Source of the DNA: Bacteroidota bacterium
GTDB taxonomy: Bacteria > Bacteroidota > Bacteroidia > Cytophagales > Cyclobacteriaceae
Reading direction: 5' to 3'
Assembly: GCA_023417785.1 (NCBI GenBank)
Contig: JAEZEH010000077.1
Span: 1-64,000 of the forward strand
DNA length: 64,000 nucleotides
The translations under genes were made by a program, and so were the position numbers. The notes beneath the pieces were generated by a model that made no database searches, had not been told where the DNA came from, and saw only the letters and a program-made list of their open reading frames with translations. Positions 20,401-28,063 of the stretch are shown piece by piece; position 1 is the first letter of the stretch, and each line of letters opens with the position of its first letter.

Positions 20401-21760
20401 CGTGAACGGTACCTATACCGTTGGTGAGGGAACGATTCTGCCTGGCTTCGAAAAAGCACCCAAGTTCTTCGGTATGGATGACGAGTGGAGTTCCCCCGGA
20501 TGGAAGTTCGTTTTGGGTGATCAGAACCCCGACTTCAGAAAACAGGCTGCCCGGAACGGCTGGCTTGTGAAGAAGGAGGAACTGAGTACCCTCTTCACGC
20601 AATCACGGATGGAGAATCTCAACCTGAGAGCCAACGTGGAGCCTGCGCGCGATTTTAAAATTCAGCTGGACCTGAGAAAAGAGACGATGACAAATTACTC
20701 GGAAACCTATCGGTGGGATCCTTCCAATGATCAGTCGATTGACGATGGTTTCAGGGGATATACACCTTTCAGAAGCGGAAGCTACCGGATATCAACATGG
20801 ACCATAAAAACTGCTTTCGAGAAGAGCAACGGCGAATTAGAATCAAAGGTCTTCGATACCTTCGAAGAGAACATCGGGCGCGTCCGGCAGCGTTTTCAGT
20901 TGGAGACCGGCCAATCAGAATATGACAGCGCGCAAGACGTACTGATCCCGGCGTTCATCGCCGCGTATACCGGCAAAGATCCTGCTTCCATTTCGCTGAG
21001 CCCTTTCCCCAACAACCCTGTGCCCAACTGGCGAATCGACTATACTGGATTGTCGAGATTAGGAATCTTTAAGGATATCTTCCAATCTATAACCGTCAAC
21101 CATGCCTACCAGAGTGTATATGCAGTGACCAATTACAGCAGCTCGGGCGATTTCCTTGACCGTGACGGTGCTGACCTGAGTAAACTCGAAATAAACCGAC
21201 CTATTGAAGACTATAACCGCCGGTATTTTGGCGAAGTCTCCGACGGTGGAGAATTAATTCCGGTATACGTAATCAGCTCGGTCATGATTTCGGAACAGTT
21301 CAATCCACTTATTGGCATCAACGTAAAGACTAAGGGTCGGGTGACTGCCAATTTGCAGTACAAAACAAAACGCGACCTTGCCCTTACCATCAGCAACGCA
21401 CAGATAACGGAATTGAACAGCCGCGATGTGTCGATGGAAGTCGGATTCACGAAGAACAATATGAAGTTGCCATTCAAATCACAAGGACGAACAATAGTAC
21501 TGAAGAACGATCTGACGTTCCGTCTGAATGCGACGGTCGGAAATACCAAAACAATCCAGCGGAAGATTGAAGAGCTGGACCAGGTTACTAACGGGAACAT
21601 CAACTTCCAGCTGCGGCCGAACATCAGCTATACGGTAAACCAGAAGTTGATGCTTCAGATGTATTTTGAACGCAACATCAACGAGCCCCTGATCAGCATC
21701 TCTTCGCGAAGGGCTACCACCAGGTTTGGTGTTCAGGTTCGCTTCAGCCTCGCCCAATAA
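14495..21760 (+). CDS. sprA: Type IX secretion translocon protein SprA (Sov)
   Basis: SprA is the giant outer-membrane beta-barrel through which type IX cargo leaves the periplasm, and it is also needed for gliding in Flavobacterium. The product is about 2421 residues, matching the family (about 2400). It starts with a signal peptide (hydrophobic core HSLFLWLCCLIVPSVVFGQ). It then has family segments such as RGFVTLDFGGQFQKINNPTL and GTAYIDDFESSATPYSL, and ends in amphipathic strands closing in a terminal aromatic-like pattern. No ATG occurs before the signal peptide; the first usable codon is TTG 14495, which directly follows an in-frame TGA. It lies between ruvA and gcvH. Its partner PorV is at 3.9 kb. 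Confidence 0.95.
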   Translation: MRFFILKENHCLSPRHSLFLWLCCLIVPSVVFGQEQDSVQNPQQNETLQEETYTPTRRPTFRIRDRYGDPFSNTTTTSPLFLKDPSRMKLDVEIDTAGNYTIYERMGELNYRPASGMSFEEYKQYQDRQILKDYWKGRSRAMDGESPVSSRGIIPKIFVSPVLDRIFGGSYVELVPRGFVTLDFGGQFQKINNPTLPIRQQRNGGFEFDQQINMSVIGKVGEKLQVMANFDNNNSFDFQNNMKVEYTGFKEDILQKLEIGNVSLPLNNTLIQGAQNLFGIKAQLQFGKLNVTTIATTQRGKTSSINLGGGGPGGQGGQGRPFELIASQYDENRHFFLSHFFRDNFQNWVRNTPQITSGVNIMRVEVYILNRNNDTQTLRNVVGFTDLGERERLQNPQVVSPAGGNGASNDANNLYGLLAGISRDVDQISGNLGGLGLQSGTDFEKITGARKLNETEYTVHPLLGYITLTRKLQNDEALAVSYEYTYRGQRYKVGELTEDYGKLKEDEVVLLKLLRQRNLSTVLQSTTWNLMMKNVYSLGVNQLSQDGFQLRVIYRDDASGMDQPQLQEPVFQDRPLIELFGLDRLNTVNDPFPDGNFDFVDGITVNSANGLIIFPFLEPFGQALRDRLGDNPTLIRKYSYDTLYRTTKAEAELFATKNKFWLKGFYASTGGSAKEILIPGFGLAQGSVQLFAGGIPLMEGTDYVVDYTFGKVTVLNDAILNSDKEIEVRFEQNDPFAFQTRSLLGTRLDYQLNDDVNFGSTFLYYNERPLISRNQIGTEPARNMQYGLDFNVNKSSRLLTKLIDAIPLIQTKEQSTVNLTGEFAQLLPGTSNVVDGEGTAYIDDFESSATPYSLMNPFSWKLAAIPKSEGDIYEGNPSTYPGSDELSKGFRRAKLAWYSIDNQLQRNSGRFRPDNITDEDLNNHYVRLVDPQEIFPNKQLQQGVQQESVMDLAYYPQERGPYNYNDRLDGAGQLPLNEVERNWAGVTNAIRTEVDFDKSNIEYIEFWLLDPFLDGPNGLLDEAGNPRPNRRGGRMLFQLGTIAEDVIPDGKHAFENGLPPDGTLDGGKTTKNAWGYVTEQQYLTNGFDNTQTNARANQDVGFDGMPTSKEVDAFQEYLNSLSPEAHAVVINDPSADDYRHFLDPAYDAANAKILQRYKNYNGLEGNTPISSNTGDIATANYQNPDNEDLNDDKTLEERDREAYYEYDINLTREELAVGREYVVDKQPYLDKATGETVNWYLFRIPIRSWERRFGDIQGFKGIRYTRMILTGFSEPVVLRMANFRMVGSRWRRYTDSLLEGLRKDAETIIEDVTVSVVNFEENATPDVEGNKSGYVVPPGLLRDRDVTSSVSRLLNEQSIQMCVDNLEDGDARAIYKNISMDLFNYGRVKMFLHANSMSNDDELHAFVRLGTDFDENYYEIEIPLKITKDLASTDPRVVWPAENEIDLAFDELYELKAQRDRENYPLSDPYPRTPKRVDDRHLIRIVGRPDLSSVQVIMIGVKNPTSADRRTQSVCLWANELRVTDFNRTAGWAVNTTLSAKLADFATLTGAFRHTTFGFGSVSSKIFERTREETTTYDMAANVNVDKLLPGNHGIKIPMFLSYENTLITPQYDPANPDMKTDVMLRSFDESSAEDRSRRQNYLKMIQDRTTRRSMNFTNVRKVKVKPDAKTHIWDIENFAFSYAYSEATRTSFTTALGQQKNQRGSISYQFSPQAAGVEPFKDSKGLSSPWLKAIKDFNFNLLPSNLGVRFDLERSFGKTIYRNALGNGDFSESRANYLKYFTFNRQYNLRWDLSKNLSVEYNARANAVIDEPYGDINTNEKRDTVINNLKNFGRMKNFDQSITGNYKLPLDKFPITDWIGADYRHMVNYNWRAGPVNLPGAPIAIEDEFDFKNTIQNSRERNYSARLDMVKLYNKVQFLKELNTPPRPQSTRPQSTRPVPQQEADTTRKAELPSVVKGLFRLMMSLKSVNGTYTVGEGTILPGFEKAPKFFGMDDEWSSPGWKFVLGDQNPDFRKQAARNGWLVKKEELSTLFTQSRMENLNLRANVEPARDFKIQLDLRKETMTNYSETYRWDPSNDQSIDDGFRGYTPFRSGSYRISTWTIKTAFEKSNGELESKVFDTFEENIGRVRQRFQLETGQSEYDSAQDVLIPAFIAAYTGKDPASISLSPFPNNPVPNWRIDYTGLSRLGIFKDIFQSITVNHAYQSVYAVTNYSSSGDFLDRDGADLSKLEINRPIEDYNRRYFGEVSDGGELIPVYVISSVMISEQFNPLIGINVKTKGRVTANLQYKTKRDLALTISNAQITELNSRDVSMEVGFTKNNMKLPFKSQGRTIVLKNDLTFRLNATVGNTKTIQRKIEELDQVTNGNINFQLRPNISYTVNQKLMLQMYFERNINEPLISISSRRATTRFGVQVRFSLAQ

Positions 21761-21866
21761 TATTTGCTGATCGCACGACACAGCATTCAAAATTTTGTCA
21801 CTCCGCTAATGGGGCACGTTTCGGTTCAATTCCCTGGAAACCGCTACGGTATATCAATAATTCAGC

Positions 21867-21874
21867 TATTTTTG
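21867..21874 (+). promoter_or_regulatory. -7 box of the gcvH promoter
   Basis: TATTTTTG, a full match to TAnnTTTG, ends 20 nt before the gcvH ATG. It suggests gcvH-lipA has its own promoter after sprA. Confidence 0.5.
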
Positions 21875-21894
21875 GCACTTTAAACCTTATCGCG

Positions 21895-22269
21895 ATGAAT
21901 ATTCCTGATGGATTAAAGTACACCAAAGACCACGAATGGCTGAAAATTGAGGGAAACACTGCTACAGTCGGCATTACCGATTTCGCGCAAAGCGAATTAG
22001 GCGATATCGTATATGTAGATATCAACACAACAGGCCAGGAAGTCAACGAACATGACATTTTCGGTACAGTTGAAGCGGTAAAAACCGTCTCGGATCTTTA
22101 TATGCCGGTTTCCGGAAAGGTTCTGGAGGTAAATCCAGCCCTGGAAAGAAACCCTGAAAAGGTTAATGAGGATCCATATGGTGAGGGGTGGATGATCAAG
22201 GTTGAAATTGTTAAAGATGGTTCGGCTTTGCTTAGTCCTGAGCAATACCGAGAACTAATCGGAAAATAA
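21895..22269 (+). CDS. gcvH: Glycine cleavage system H protein
   Basis: GcvH carries the aminomethyl group of glycine on a lipoyl arm between the P, T and L proteins, and in several bacteria also takes part in lipoate transfer. The 124-residue product has the canonical DHEWLKIEGNTATVGITDFA and the lipoylation site Lys63 in TVEAVKTVSDLY, then NPYGEGW-like sequence (DPYGEGWMIKVEI). Length is normal. gcvP and gcvT are not in this window. lipA follows 39 nt later, so carrier and lipoyl synthase are likely cotranscribed. Confidence 0.97.
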   Translation: MNIPDGLKYTKDHEWLKIEGNTATVGITDFAQSELGDIVYVDINTTGQEVNEHDIFGTVEAVKTVSDLYMPVSGKVLEVNPALERNPEKVNEDPYGEGWMIKVEIVKDGSALLSPEQYRELIGK

Positions 22270-22308
22270 AAGCCTTATATACCTGTAAAGGTTTAAATCC
22301 AGGTTTCT

Positions 22309-23193
22309 ATGATTGAGCTCCCTGTTGTCTCACCGGAAGAACGCAAACGCAAGCCCAATTGGCTTAGGGTTAAATTGCCCGTTGGCCCGGAATACGCGAA
22401 AGTGCGCCGGCTGGTCGACAATTACAAACTACACACCATTTGCGAAAGCGGAAACTGCCCGAATATGGGCGAATGCTGGGGCGCAGGAACGGCGACGTTT
22501 ATGATTCTCGGGAATGTCTGCACGCGCAGTTGCACATTTTGCGCTGTTGCCACAGGGCGGCCCACGGAATACGACGAGATGGAACCAAAGCGCGTCGCCG
22601 AGGCAATTAAACTGATGGGTGTTAAACATGCGGTGATCACGTCGGTCAATCGTGATGAACTCAAGGATCGTGGTGCTGAAATCTGGTATCAAACCGTGGT
22701 CGAAACCAAAACACTTAGTCCTGAGACTACCATAGAAACGCTTATCCCCGACACCAAAGGAAACTGGGATGCGTTGCACCGAATGATAGAAGGCGGCCAG
22801 GAAGTTGTGTCGCACAACATGGAGACGGTGGGAAGACTTTACCGAATGGTACGGCCACAGGCAAAGTATGATCGCAGCCTCGAGCAAATCAAAAGGACCC
22901 GCGAAGCCGGCAAACGCACCAAGTCCGGGATAATGCTTGGTCTGGGTGAAACAAAAGATGAAGTCTTCAAGGCAATGGATGATCTCGCAGAAAATGGTTT
23001 GCTGATCCTGACCCTCGGGCAATACCTTCAGCCCACTAAGATGCATTTAGAGGTGGCGGAGTTTATCCATCCCGATATATTCGAAATGTATCGCGAGGAA
23101 GGCTTGAAGCGAGGACTCCGTTATGTGGAATCCGGGCCCCTCGTAAGATCTTCTTACCATGCTGAAAGGCATGTCAACGTTCCGATCGATTAA
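22309..23193 (+). CDS. lipA: Lipoyl synthase
   Basis: LipA inserts two sulfurs into protein-bound octanoyl groups by radical SAM chemistry. The 294-residue product carries the auxiliary-cluster cysteines at 45, 50 and 56 (CX4CX5C, in CESGNCPNMGEC) and the radical SAM triad at 71, 75 and 78 (CTRSCTFC). The C-terminal RSSY serine that ligates the auxiliary cluster is present (GPLVRSSYHAE). It lies behind gcvH, and the lipoylated SucB is encoded at 46-48 kb, so substrates are present. Confidence 0.97.
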   Translation: MIELPVVSPEERKRKPNWLRVKLPVGPEYAKVRRLVDNYKLHTICESGNCPNMGECWGAGTATFMILGNVCTRSCTFCAVATGRPTEYDEMEPKRVAEAIKLMGVKHAVITSVNRDELKDRGAEIWYQTVVETKTLSPETTIETLIPDTKGNWDALHRMIEGGQEVVSHNMETVGRLYRMVRPQAKYDRSLEQIKRTREAGKRTKSGIMLGLGETKDEVFKAMDDLAENGLLILTLGQYLQPTKMHLEVAEFIHPDIFEMYREEGLKRGLRYVESGPLVRSSYHAERHVNVPID

Positions 23194-23240
23194 GCCCTAA
23201 CGGAATACGTTTCACATTTTCAATTCTGCACATTTCACCA

Positions 23241-23248
23241 TATTTTTG
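23241..23248 (+). promoter_or_regulatory. -7 box before the 23264 gene
   Basis: TATTTTTG ends 15 nt before the GTG start, supporting that the small unknown gene is really transcribed and that GTG 23264 is its start. Confidence 0.5.
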
Positions 23249-23263
23249 TGAAACCTTCTGCCC

Positions 23264-23767
23264 GTGCTGCGAAAATTCTTTTCTCGCGATAAAAATTACA
23301 TCCTCGAAAATGTTCAACTCGCCATGGAGGAGTCGCTCCTTCAGTATCTGGTTGATTATGTAAAAGTCGAATACCTTTTGAAATGCAACCCCCTCGGCCT
23401 CGACGACGATACCAGCCGGAAAGTTCGCGGACATGAATTATCAGAAGTAACTCAGCTGAAGGAGTTTTACATCGTGCTGTCAGGCGTATACCGATTTCTT
23501 TACTACGGTGATAACCAGCTTACCTTTATCTTCGATGGCCGCGACGATGAATCGAAATACGAAGAGGAGTGGGGCAACGCGTTTCGTAAATGGGTGAAAG
23601 AATTTTGTCGGCATGATAACTTCATCCGGGCTGTCCTCGAGCTCACCGTTTTTTATCCCGAAGACTATACGCCACAAATGGCCGGTTTGCGGATGAGTGC
23701 GTTCATCACCAAAACGTTTGATGTCAAATTAGATCCCCGGAAAGGACTGGTCAAGGCTCTACGGTAA
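23264..23767 (+). CDS. Conserved-looking protein of unknown function
   Basis: I do not recognise this family. The 167-residue protein is predicted soluble and cytoplasmic: no signal peptide, no membrane segment, no cysteine cluster (single cysteines only). It is rich in charged and aromatic residues, with helical stretches such as EEEWGNAFRKWVKEFCRHDN. The start is GTG 23264 (protein begins MLRKFFSRDKNYILENV); a perfect -7 box sits 15 nt upstream. Codon use resembles the neighbours, so the gene looks native. It follows lipA by 70 nt; a link to lipoate metabolism is only a guess. Confidence 0.65.
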   Translation: MLRKFFSRDKNYILENVQLAMEESLLQYLVDYVKVEYLLKCNPLGLDDDTSRKVRGHELSEVTQLKEFYIVLSGVYRFLYYGDNQLTFIFDGRDDESKYEEEWGNAFRKWVKEFCRHDNFIRAVLELTVFYPEDYTPQMAGLRMSAFITKTFDVKLDPRKGLVKALR

Positions 23768-24000
23768 ACCAACGTTCTTCGCACGCACGTCCCTTCGCAC
23801 GACAAGCGCTCTGAAATTAAGGCCAGAAGGAGGGTGGTTCCACGGCTTCGCTCAGACAATTCCTCCCTGCCAGATAGAACTTCGCGGGGTAATCCGCGCT
23901 GCCATTCAAATCCGCGAGTTCACACGCATGAACATGCCTAAGATGCCCACCGCAAGGGTTTCCGTATTACGTTCCTGGGTAAAGGTTGCCTGAGTCGGCC
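23768..24000. other. Intergenic region with GGAGG/CCTCC stem
   Basis: This 233-nt gap between two convergent genes has no credible coding frame. It holds an imperfect hairpin: AAGGAGG near 23826 pairs with CCTCCCT near 23870, with GTGGTTCCAC and CTTCGCTCAG in the loop. The GGAGG plus TTCGCTCAG pattern resembles short hairpin repeats scattered between genes in Bacteroidota genomes. No T-run follows, so it is not an obvious terminator. Confidence 0.35.
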
Positions 24001-25398
24001 CTAGATCCCCGAAAACAATTCAACCGATTCGAGATAACGTGGGACGACAACGTTCCAGCCCAGCCGGTCACGGATCGCCTGCGCATATCTTTCGATTTTT
24101 TCTCCTTCACCATGAACGCAGAATGTCAGCTTTGGGCTATCCTCCAGATTACTCATCCATTGAAATAATTCGGATCGGTCGGCATGTCCGGAAAGCGAAG
24201 TGATTTGTTCGATCCGGCATTTCACAGGCACTTCTTCGCCATAGATTTTCAAAGTTGGAGCACCTTCCAGCAGATCGCGGCCGCGTGTACCTTCAGCCTG
24301 ATATCCCGAAATAAGTATGGTATCCTGCGGATTGGGCAGCCTGTTAAACAAATGATGGAGAATTCTGCCGCCGGTCATCATGCCACTGGCGGAAATAATG
24401 ATCGCCCGTGACTTGATGTTGTTCAGGGTTTTCGAATGTTCCCCCGATTTTACGAACACCAGCATATTGGTTTCAATGTCGCGGGCGAGGTCTTTGGTCG
24501 TGACTTCAAGCTTATGATACGTTGGATATTTATAAAACAGATAGGTCGCGGATATAGCCATAGGACTGTCGACATATACTGGTACATCCGGGATCCTGTC
24601 TTCCAGCATCATCTTTCGGAAATGATATAGCAGCGTTTGCGTCCGCCCCACGGCGAAGGCGGGAATGACCAGCACACCACCGCGATCGAACGTTTCATTT
24701 ACAATGCGTTCCAGATCAGCCTCCGGGTCGACGGCGGGGTTATCGGTGTCGCCATAGGTCGACTCGATGAACAAAACATCAGCAACCTTTATCGCAGTCG
24801 GATCCCGCAGCACGGGCTGATTGTACCTGCCCAGGTCTCCTGAAAAAACAACGGTCTTGGTCATCCGTTCACCAGTGAACGCGATTTCGGCGATGGCCGA
24901 CCCAAGCAAGTGTCCTGCCTCACGGAATACCACATCGATACCATTGTGAATTGAGAACTTTTTATCGAGATCAACTTCCTTAAATAGCGGGAACGTCGCC
25001 TTCGCGTCTTCACCTGTATAAAGGGGCCTGGGATTCTCATGTTTTGAATAACCCTTCTTCCGCGCGAAGGCAGCTTCCTCTTCCTGCAGCTTTGCCGAAT
25101 CAAGGAGAAGCAATTCCATCAATTCAGCCGTTGGTGTGGTGCAATAGATTGGACCAGAAAAACCTTCGCGAACAAGTTTTGGCAGATAGCCCGTGTGATC
25201 GATGTGCGCATGACTGATCACTATCGCATCGATGGATTTCGGATCAGCCGGAAATTCGTCCCAGTTTCTCAGGCGCAATTCCTTCAAACCCTGGTACATC
25301 CCACAGTCGAAAAGAAACGAAAAACCGTTGGCACTGATAAGATACTTTGATCCGGTAACGCTGCCTGCGCCGCCTAGAAACCTAACCTTTACATTCAT
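24001..25398 (-). CDS. MBL-fold beta-CASP ribonuclease (CPSF73-like)
   Basis: Members of this family are zinc-dependent RNases or exonucleases related to the cleavage factor CPSF73; the bacterial substrate of this subgroup is not fixed. The 465-residue product has the metallo-beta-lactamase motif HAHIDHTG (His63, His65, Asp67, His68), a later zinc ligand region around EAGHLLGSA, the beta-CASP insert with YVDSPMA and ISASGMMTGGR, and the closing SGHADRSEL. There is no signal peptide, so it acts in the cytoplasm. It lies 4 nt after acyP at the end of the deoC-gapN-acyP group. All metal ligands appear present. Confidence 0.9.
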   Translation of the reverse strand: MNVKVRFLGGAGSVTGSKYLISANGFSFLFDCGMYQGLKELRLRNWDEFPADPKSIDAIVISHAHIDHTGYLPKLVREGFSGPIYCTTPTAELMELLLLDSAKLQEEEAAFARKKGYSKHENPRPLYTGEDAKATFPLFKEVDLDKKFSIHNGIDVVFREAGHLLGSAIAEIAFTGERMTKTVVFSGDLGRYNQPVLRDPTAIKVADVLFIESTYGDTDNPAVDPEADLERIVNETFDRGGVLVIPAFAVGRTQTLLYHFRKMMLEDRIPDVPVYVDSPMAISATYLFYKYPTYHKLEVTTKDLARDIETNMLVFVKSGEHSKTLNNIKSRAIIISASGMMTGGRILHHLFNRLPNPQDTILISGYQAEGTRGRDLLEGAPTLKIYGEEVPVKCRIEQITSLSGHADRSELFQWMSNLEDSPKLTFCVHGEGEKIERYAQAIRDRLGWNVVVPRYLESVELFSGI

Positions 25399-25402
25399 AT
25401 TG

Positions 25403-25678
25403 TTAATGCTGTATTGAAAAATCGGGGTAGTTCTTCATGGATGTCTCCTGAACATCACACGACTTCACGACCGCTGCAGGCGGGCCAAGTTTACACCACG
25501 CCACGAATTCGTCAAGAACCTCAGGCTCCCCTTCTGCTTCAATATACACAGAACCATCGCGTTCATTTCGCACAAATCCGGTTAAAGCAAGCAATCTTGC
25601 TTTTTGCGCAGCGGAGGCCCGAAAGCCGACACCCTGAACCCTGCCGGCAACGCGGATGTCCAAGTGTTTTCTTTCCAT
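25403..25678 (-). CDS. acyP: Acylphosphatase
   Basis: Acylphosphatase hydrolyses carboxyl-phosphate bonds, for example in 1,3-bisphosphoglycerate or acetyl/carbamoyl phosphate. The 91-residue product is full length and has the signature VAGRVQGVGFRASAAQKA with catalytic Arg20, and GFVRNERDGSV with the catalytic Asn38. Its ATG directly abuts the gapN stop codon, so the two are almost certainly translated from one mRNA. Pairing with gapN suggests a shared interest in triose or acyl phosphate metabolism. Confidence 0.95.
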   Translation of the reverse strand: MERKHLDIRVAGRVQGVGFRASAAQKARLLALTGFVRNERDGSVYIEAEGEPEVLDEFVAWCKLGPPAAVVKSCDVQETSMKNYPDFSIQH

Positions 25679-27313
25679 TTAGAAAATGAAGTCGGTACTA
25701 AGGAAAGCCGATTCTCTGTTCCGGATTATTTGGGCCAGCATTTGTTTATTTGCTTCGTTGTCGCGGGTGGCGACAATGGTACGAATGGAGAATACGCGTA
25801 GCGCATCCGAAACAGACAACGTACCTTCGGCAGAATCCTTTCGGCCATTGAAAGGAAACGTATCCGGTCCACGCTGGCTTTGTGTGTTCAGGTTAATTCT
25901 TCCAACCTGATTCACGAAAGCATCCATCAGCCGTGCAACGCGTTTGCTGTCTTCACCGAAAATACTTACCTGCTGGCCGAAGTTTGAATTCACGACGTAG
26001 CGTATAACTTCTTCGTCGTCCTCGAAAGGCACTATAGGTACTACCGGACCGAACTGTTCTTCATAATAGAGTCGCATTTTTTCATTAACAGGGCAAAGTA
26101 CTGCGGGATAGAAGAAGGTTTGAAACCGGTCACCCCCGTTTTCATTTACGATTGACGCGCCGTGTTTTTTCGCGTCGTCTACGAGACCTTGCAGGTACTC
26201 AACCTTTCCTGGCTCGGGAAGCGGTGTAAGAGATACGCCTTTATCCCACGGCATTCCGGGTTGAAGTTTCTTCACCTCTTCATTGAATCTCGATATGAAT
26301 TCGTTAAGAATGCTTTTATGAACGAGCAGAATCTTTAGCGCTGTACATCTTTGTCCGTTAAACGACAAACTTCCGGTGATACATTCGGATACCGCATTTT
26401 TCAGATCTGCGTCGGGAAGTACAATTGCGGGGTTCTTCGCATCAAGACCGAGAATTGCCTTCAGACGATGTGGCTTTGGGTGAAGTCTTTTTAAATCGTT
26501 AGCTCCTTTGTTCGTTCCGATGAATGCGAACACGTCGATCTTACCGCTTTCCATAAGGGCCCCTACCGTTTCACGACCGCGTCCGTAGATAATATTGATT
26601 ACGCCGGCCGGGAAGTTGTTTTTGAAAGCCTCGAGTAACGGACGCACAAGCAACACACCGTATTTCGCGGGTTTGAAAACAACGGTGTTCCCCATGATGA
26701 GTGCGGGAATAAGCGTTGTGAACGTTTCGTTGAGCGGATAATTGTAAGGGCCCATACACAACGACACTCCCAGGGGTACACGACGAATCTGCGCCATGAA
26801 TCCCTGATCCTCGATAAGCTTCGCCGAGTTGCGATCAAGATCCTTATACGCCTTGATCGTGTCCGTTATATAGTCGCAGGTACGATCAAATTCCTTTTCC
26901 GAATCCATAAGTGTTTTTCCGATTTCCCACATGAGCAGTCGCACCACCTCATCGCGTTTGCTCCGCATCTCTTTAAGAAATCTTTCCACGTGCTCAATAC
27001 GCGCGGTCACACTCAGGGTCGGCCACATACCGTGACCCATATCATAAGCTTTCACCGCGGCATCAAGAGCTTCAAGTGATTCATTGGAGGTAAGCAAAGG
27101 TGTACTGCCAAGGATTTTCTGAGTGTAATCCCCGCCCTTGCGAACGAACACCGGGCTTAGCACCGGATTGAGTGGTCCTGACCACAACCGTAGTTCGCCA
27201 TTGATCAGGTATTCACGCTGTTCAATGGCCTGTGCTGTACGGTAATTTTCCGGGATTGCATCTTCTTCGGGAAAAAGACTTTGCAACAATTCAGGCGTCA
27301 TCAATTCATTCAT
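25679..27313 (-). CDS. gapN: NADP-dependent non-phosphorylating glyceraldehyde-3-phosphate dehydrogenase
   Basis: GapN oxidises glyceraldehyde 3-phosphate straight to 3-phosphoglycerate with NADP, bypassing ATP formation. The 544-residue aldehyde dehydrogenase fold has GAPN-like SFNGQRCTALK with catalytic Cys323, the general-base region KAILGLDAKNPAIV and the cofactor segment MGPYNYPLNE. It is longer than the streptococcal enzyme (about 475), because of an N-terminal extension of about 60 residues; I recall similar length in Bacteroidota relatives. It lies 30 nt after deoC, which makes glyceraldehyde 3-phosphate, and abuts acyP. Other aldehyde substrates cannot be excluded from sequence alone. 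Confidence 0.88.
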   Translation of the reverse strand: MNELMTPELLQSLFPEEDAIPENYRTAQAIEQREYLINGELRLWSGPLNPVLSPVFVRKGGDYTQKILGSTPLLTSNESLEALDAAVKAYDMGHGMWPTLSVTARIEHVERFLKEMRSKRDEVVRLLMWEIGKTLMDSEKEFDRTCDYITDTIKAYKDLDRNSAKLIEDQGFMAQIRRVPLGVSLCMGPYNYPLNETFTTLIPALIMGNTVVFKPAKYGVLLVRPLLEAFKNNFPAGVINIIYGRGRETVGALMESGKIDVFAFIGTNKGANDLKRLHPKPHRLKAILGLDAKNPAIVLPDADLKNAVSECITGSLSFNGQRCTALKILLVHKSILNEFISRFNEEVKKLQPGMPWDKGVSLTPLPEPGKVEYLQGLVDDAKKHGASIVNENGGDRFQTFFYPAVLCPVNEKMRLYYEEQFGPVVPIVPFEDDEEVIRYVVNSNFGQQVSIFGEDSKRVARLMDAFVNQVGRINLNTQSQRGPDTFPFNGRKDSAEGTLSVSDALRVFSIRTIVATRDNEANKQMLAQIIRNRESAFLSTDFIF

Positions 27314-27343
27314 TATTATTTGGTTTGGATTAGGTTGTAGTTC

Positions 27344-27994
27344 TTATTGGATATTCGTAACCAGACTTACGCCGGATGAAGTGCCAATCCGGGTGGCTCC
27401 GGCGTTGATCATGGCTTCGGCCTCGGCGCGTGTTTTGATTCCTCCCGAGGCTTTGATGCCAACGGTGGGAGGAACCGACCTTTTCATGATGGCGATGTGT
27501 TCCTTCTTTGCTCCGGCAGGTGCAAAACCCGTGGATGTCTTGACGAAGTCAGCGCCGGCATCAGAGCAAATACGGCACGCCTCTTCGATTTCCGTATCCG
27601 AAAGATATGCCGTCTCAATGATAACTTTCAACAGTTTTCCGCGGTCATGTGCGGCCTTGCTGCATTTCGCGACTTCGATCTTGGGCCAGGGCATACCACT
27701 TTTGAATGCGCTCACATTCCATACTACGTCAATTTCGTCGGCGCCATTGTCGATAGCGCGGCGGATTTCTTCGACTTTGGTTTCAGTCATGTTATAACCC
27801 AATGGAAAACCAGCAACGGTAACCAGCTTAACATTCAGGTTCCCGATCTCCCGCCGGGCACGTTCGACCCAGAATGGCGGAACACAAACGCCAACAAAGC
27901 CGTGCTCGCCGGCTTCGGCAACAAGTTTGTCAATATCATTTATCGTGAGTCCGGGACTGAGATTGGTATGTTCGATGTAGGGAGCAAGGTTCAT
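27344..27994 (-). CDS. deoC: Deoxyribose-phosphate aldolase
   Basis: DeoC splits deoxyribose 5-phosphate into glyceraldehyde 3-phosphate and acetaldehyde in deoxynucleoside breakdown. The 216-residue TIM-barrel product has VKTSTGFAPAGAKKEHI with the Schiff-base lysine and VGIKASGGIKTRAEAEAMI with the second active-site lysine. I start at ATG 27994 (MNLAPYIEHTNLSPG); the upstream ATG 28024 would add ten residues but a -7-like TACCTTG (28001-28007) sits between them. It probably heads the deoC-gapN-acyP-nuclease group. No other deo gene is in view. Confidence 0.93.
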   Translation of the reverse strand: MNLAPYIEHTNLSPGLTINDIDKLVAEAGEHGFVGVCVPPFWVERARREIGNLNVKLVTVAGFPLGYNMTETKVEEIRRAIDNGADEIDVVWNVSAFKSGMPWPKIEVAKCSKAAHDRGKLLKVIIETAYLSDTEIEEACRICSDAGADFVKTSTGFAPAGAKKEHIAIMKRSVPPTVGIKASGGIKTRAEAEAMINAGATRIGTSSGVSLVTNIQ

Positions 27995-28063
27995 TTGTCG
28001 CAAGGTACAATGAAGACAAGGCACCGTGCAACCGAACTGTTGTTCGGAAAGGCAAATTTGAGA

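Noticed and set aside
22429..23046. Minus-strand open frame of 205 codons
   Set aside because: Antisense to lipA, whose cluster-binding cysteines prove the plus strand.
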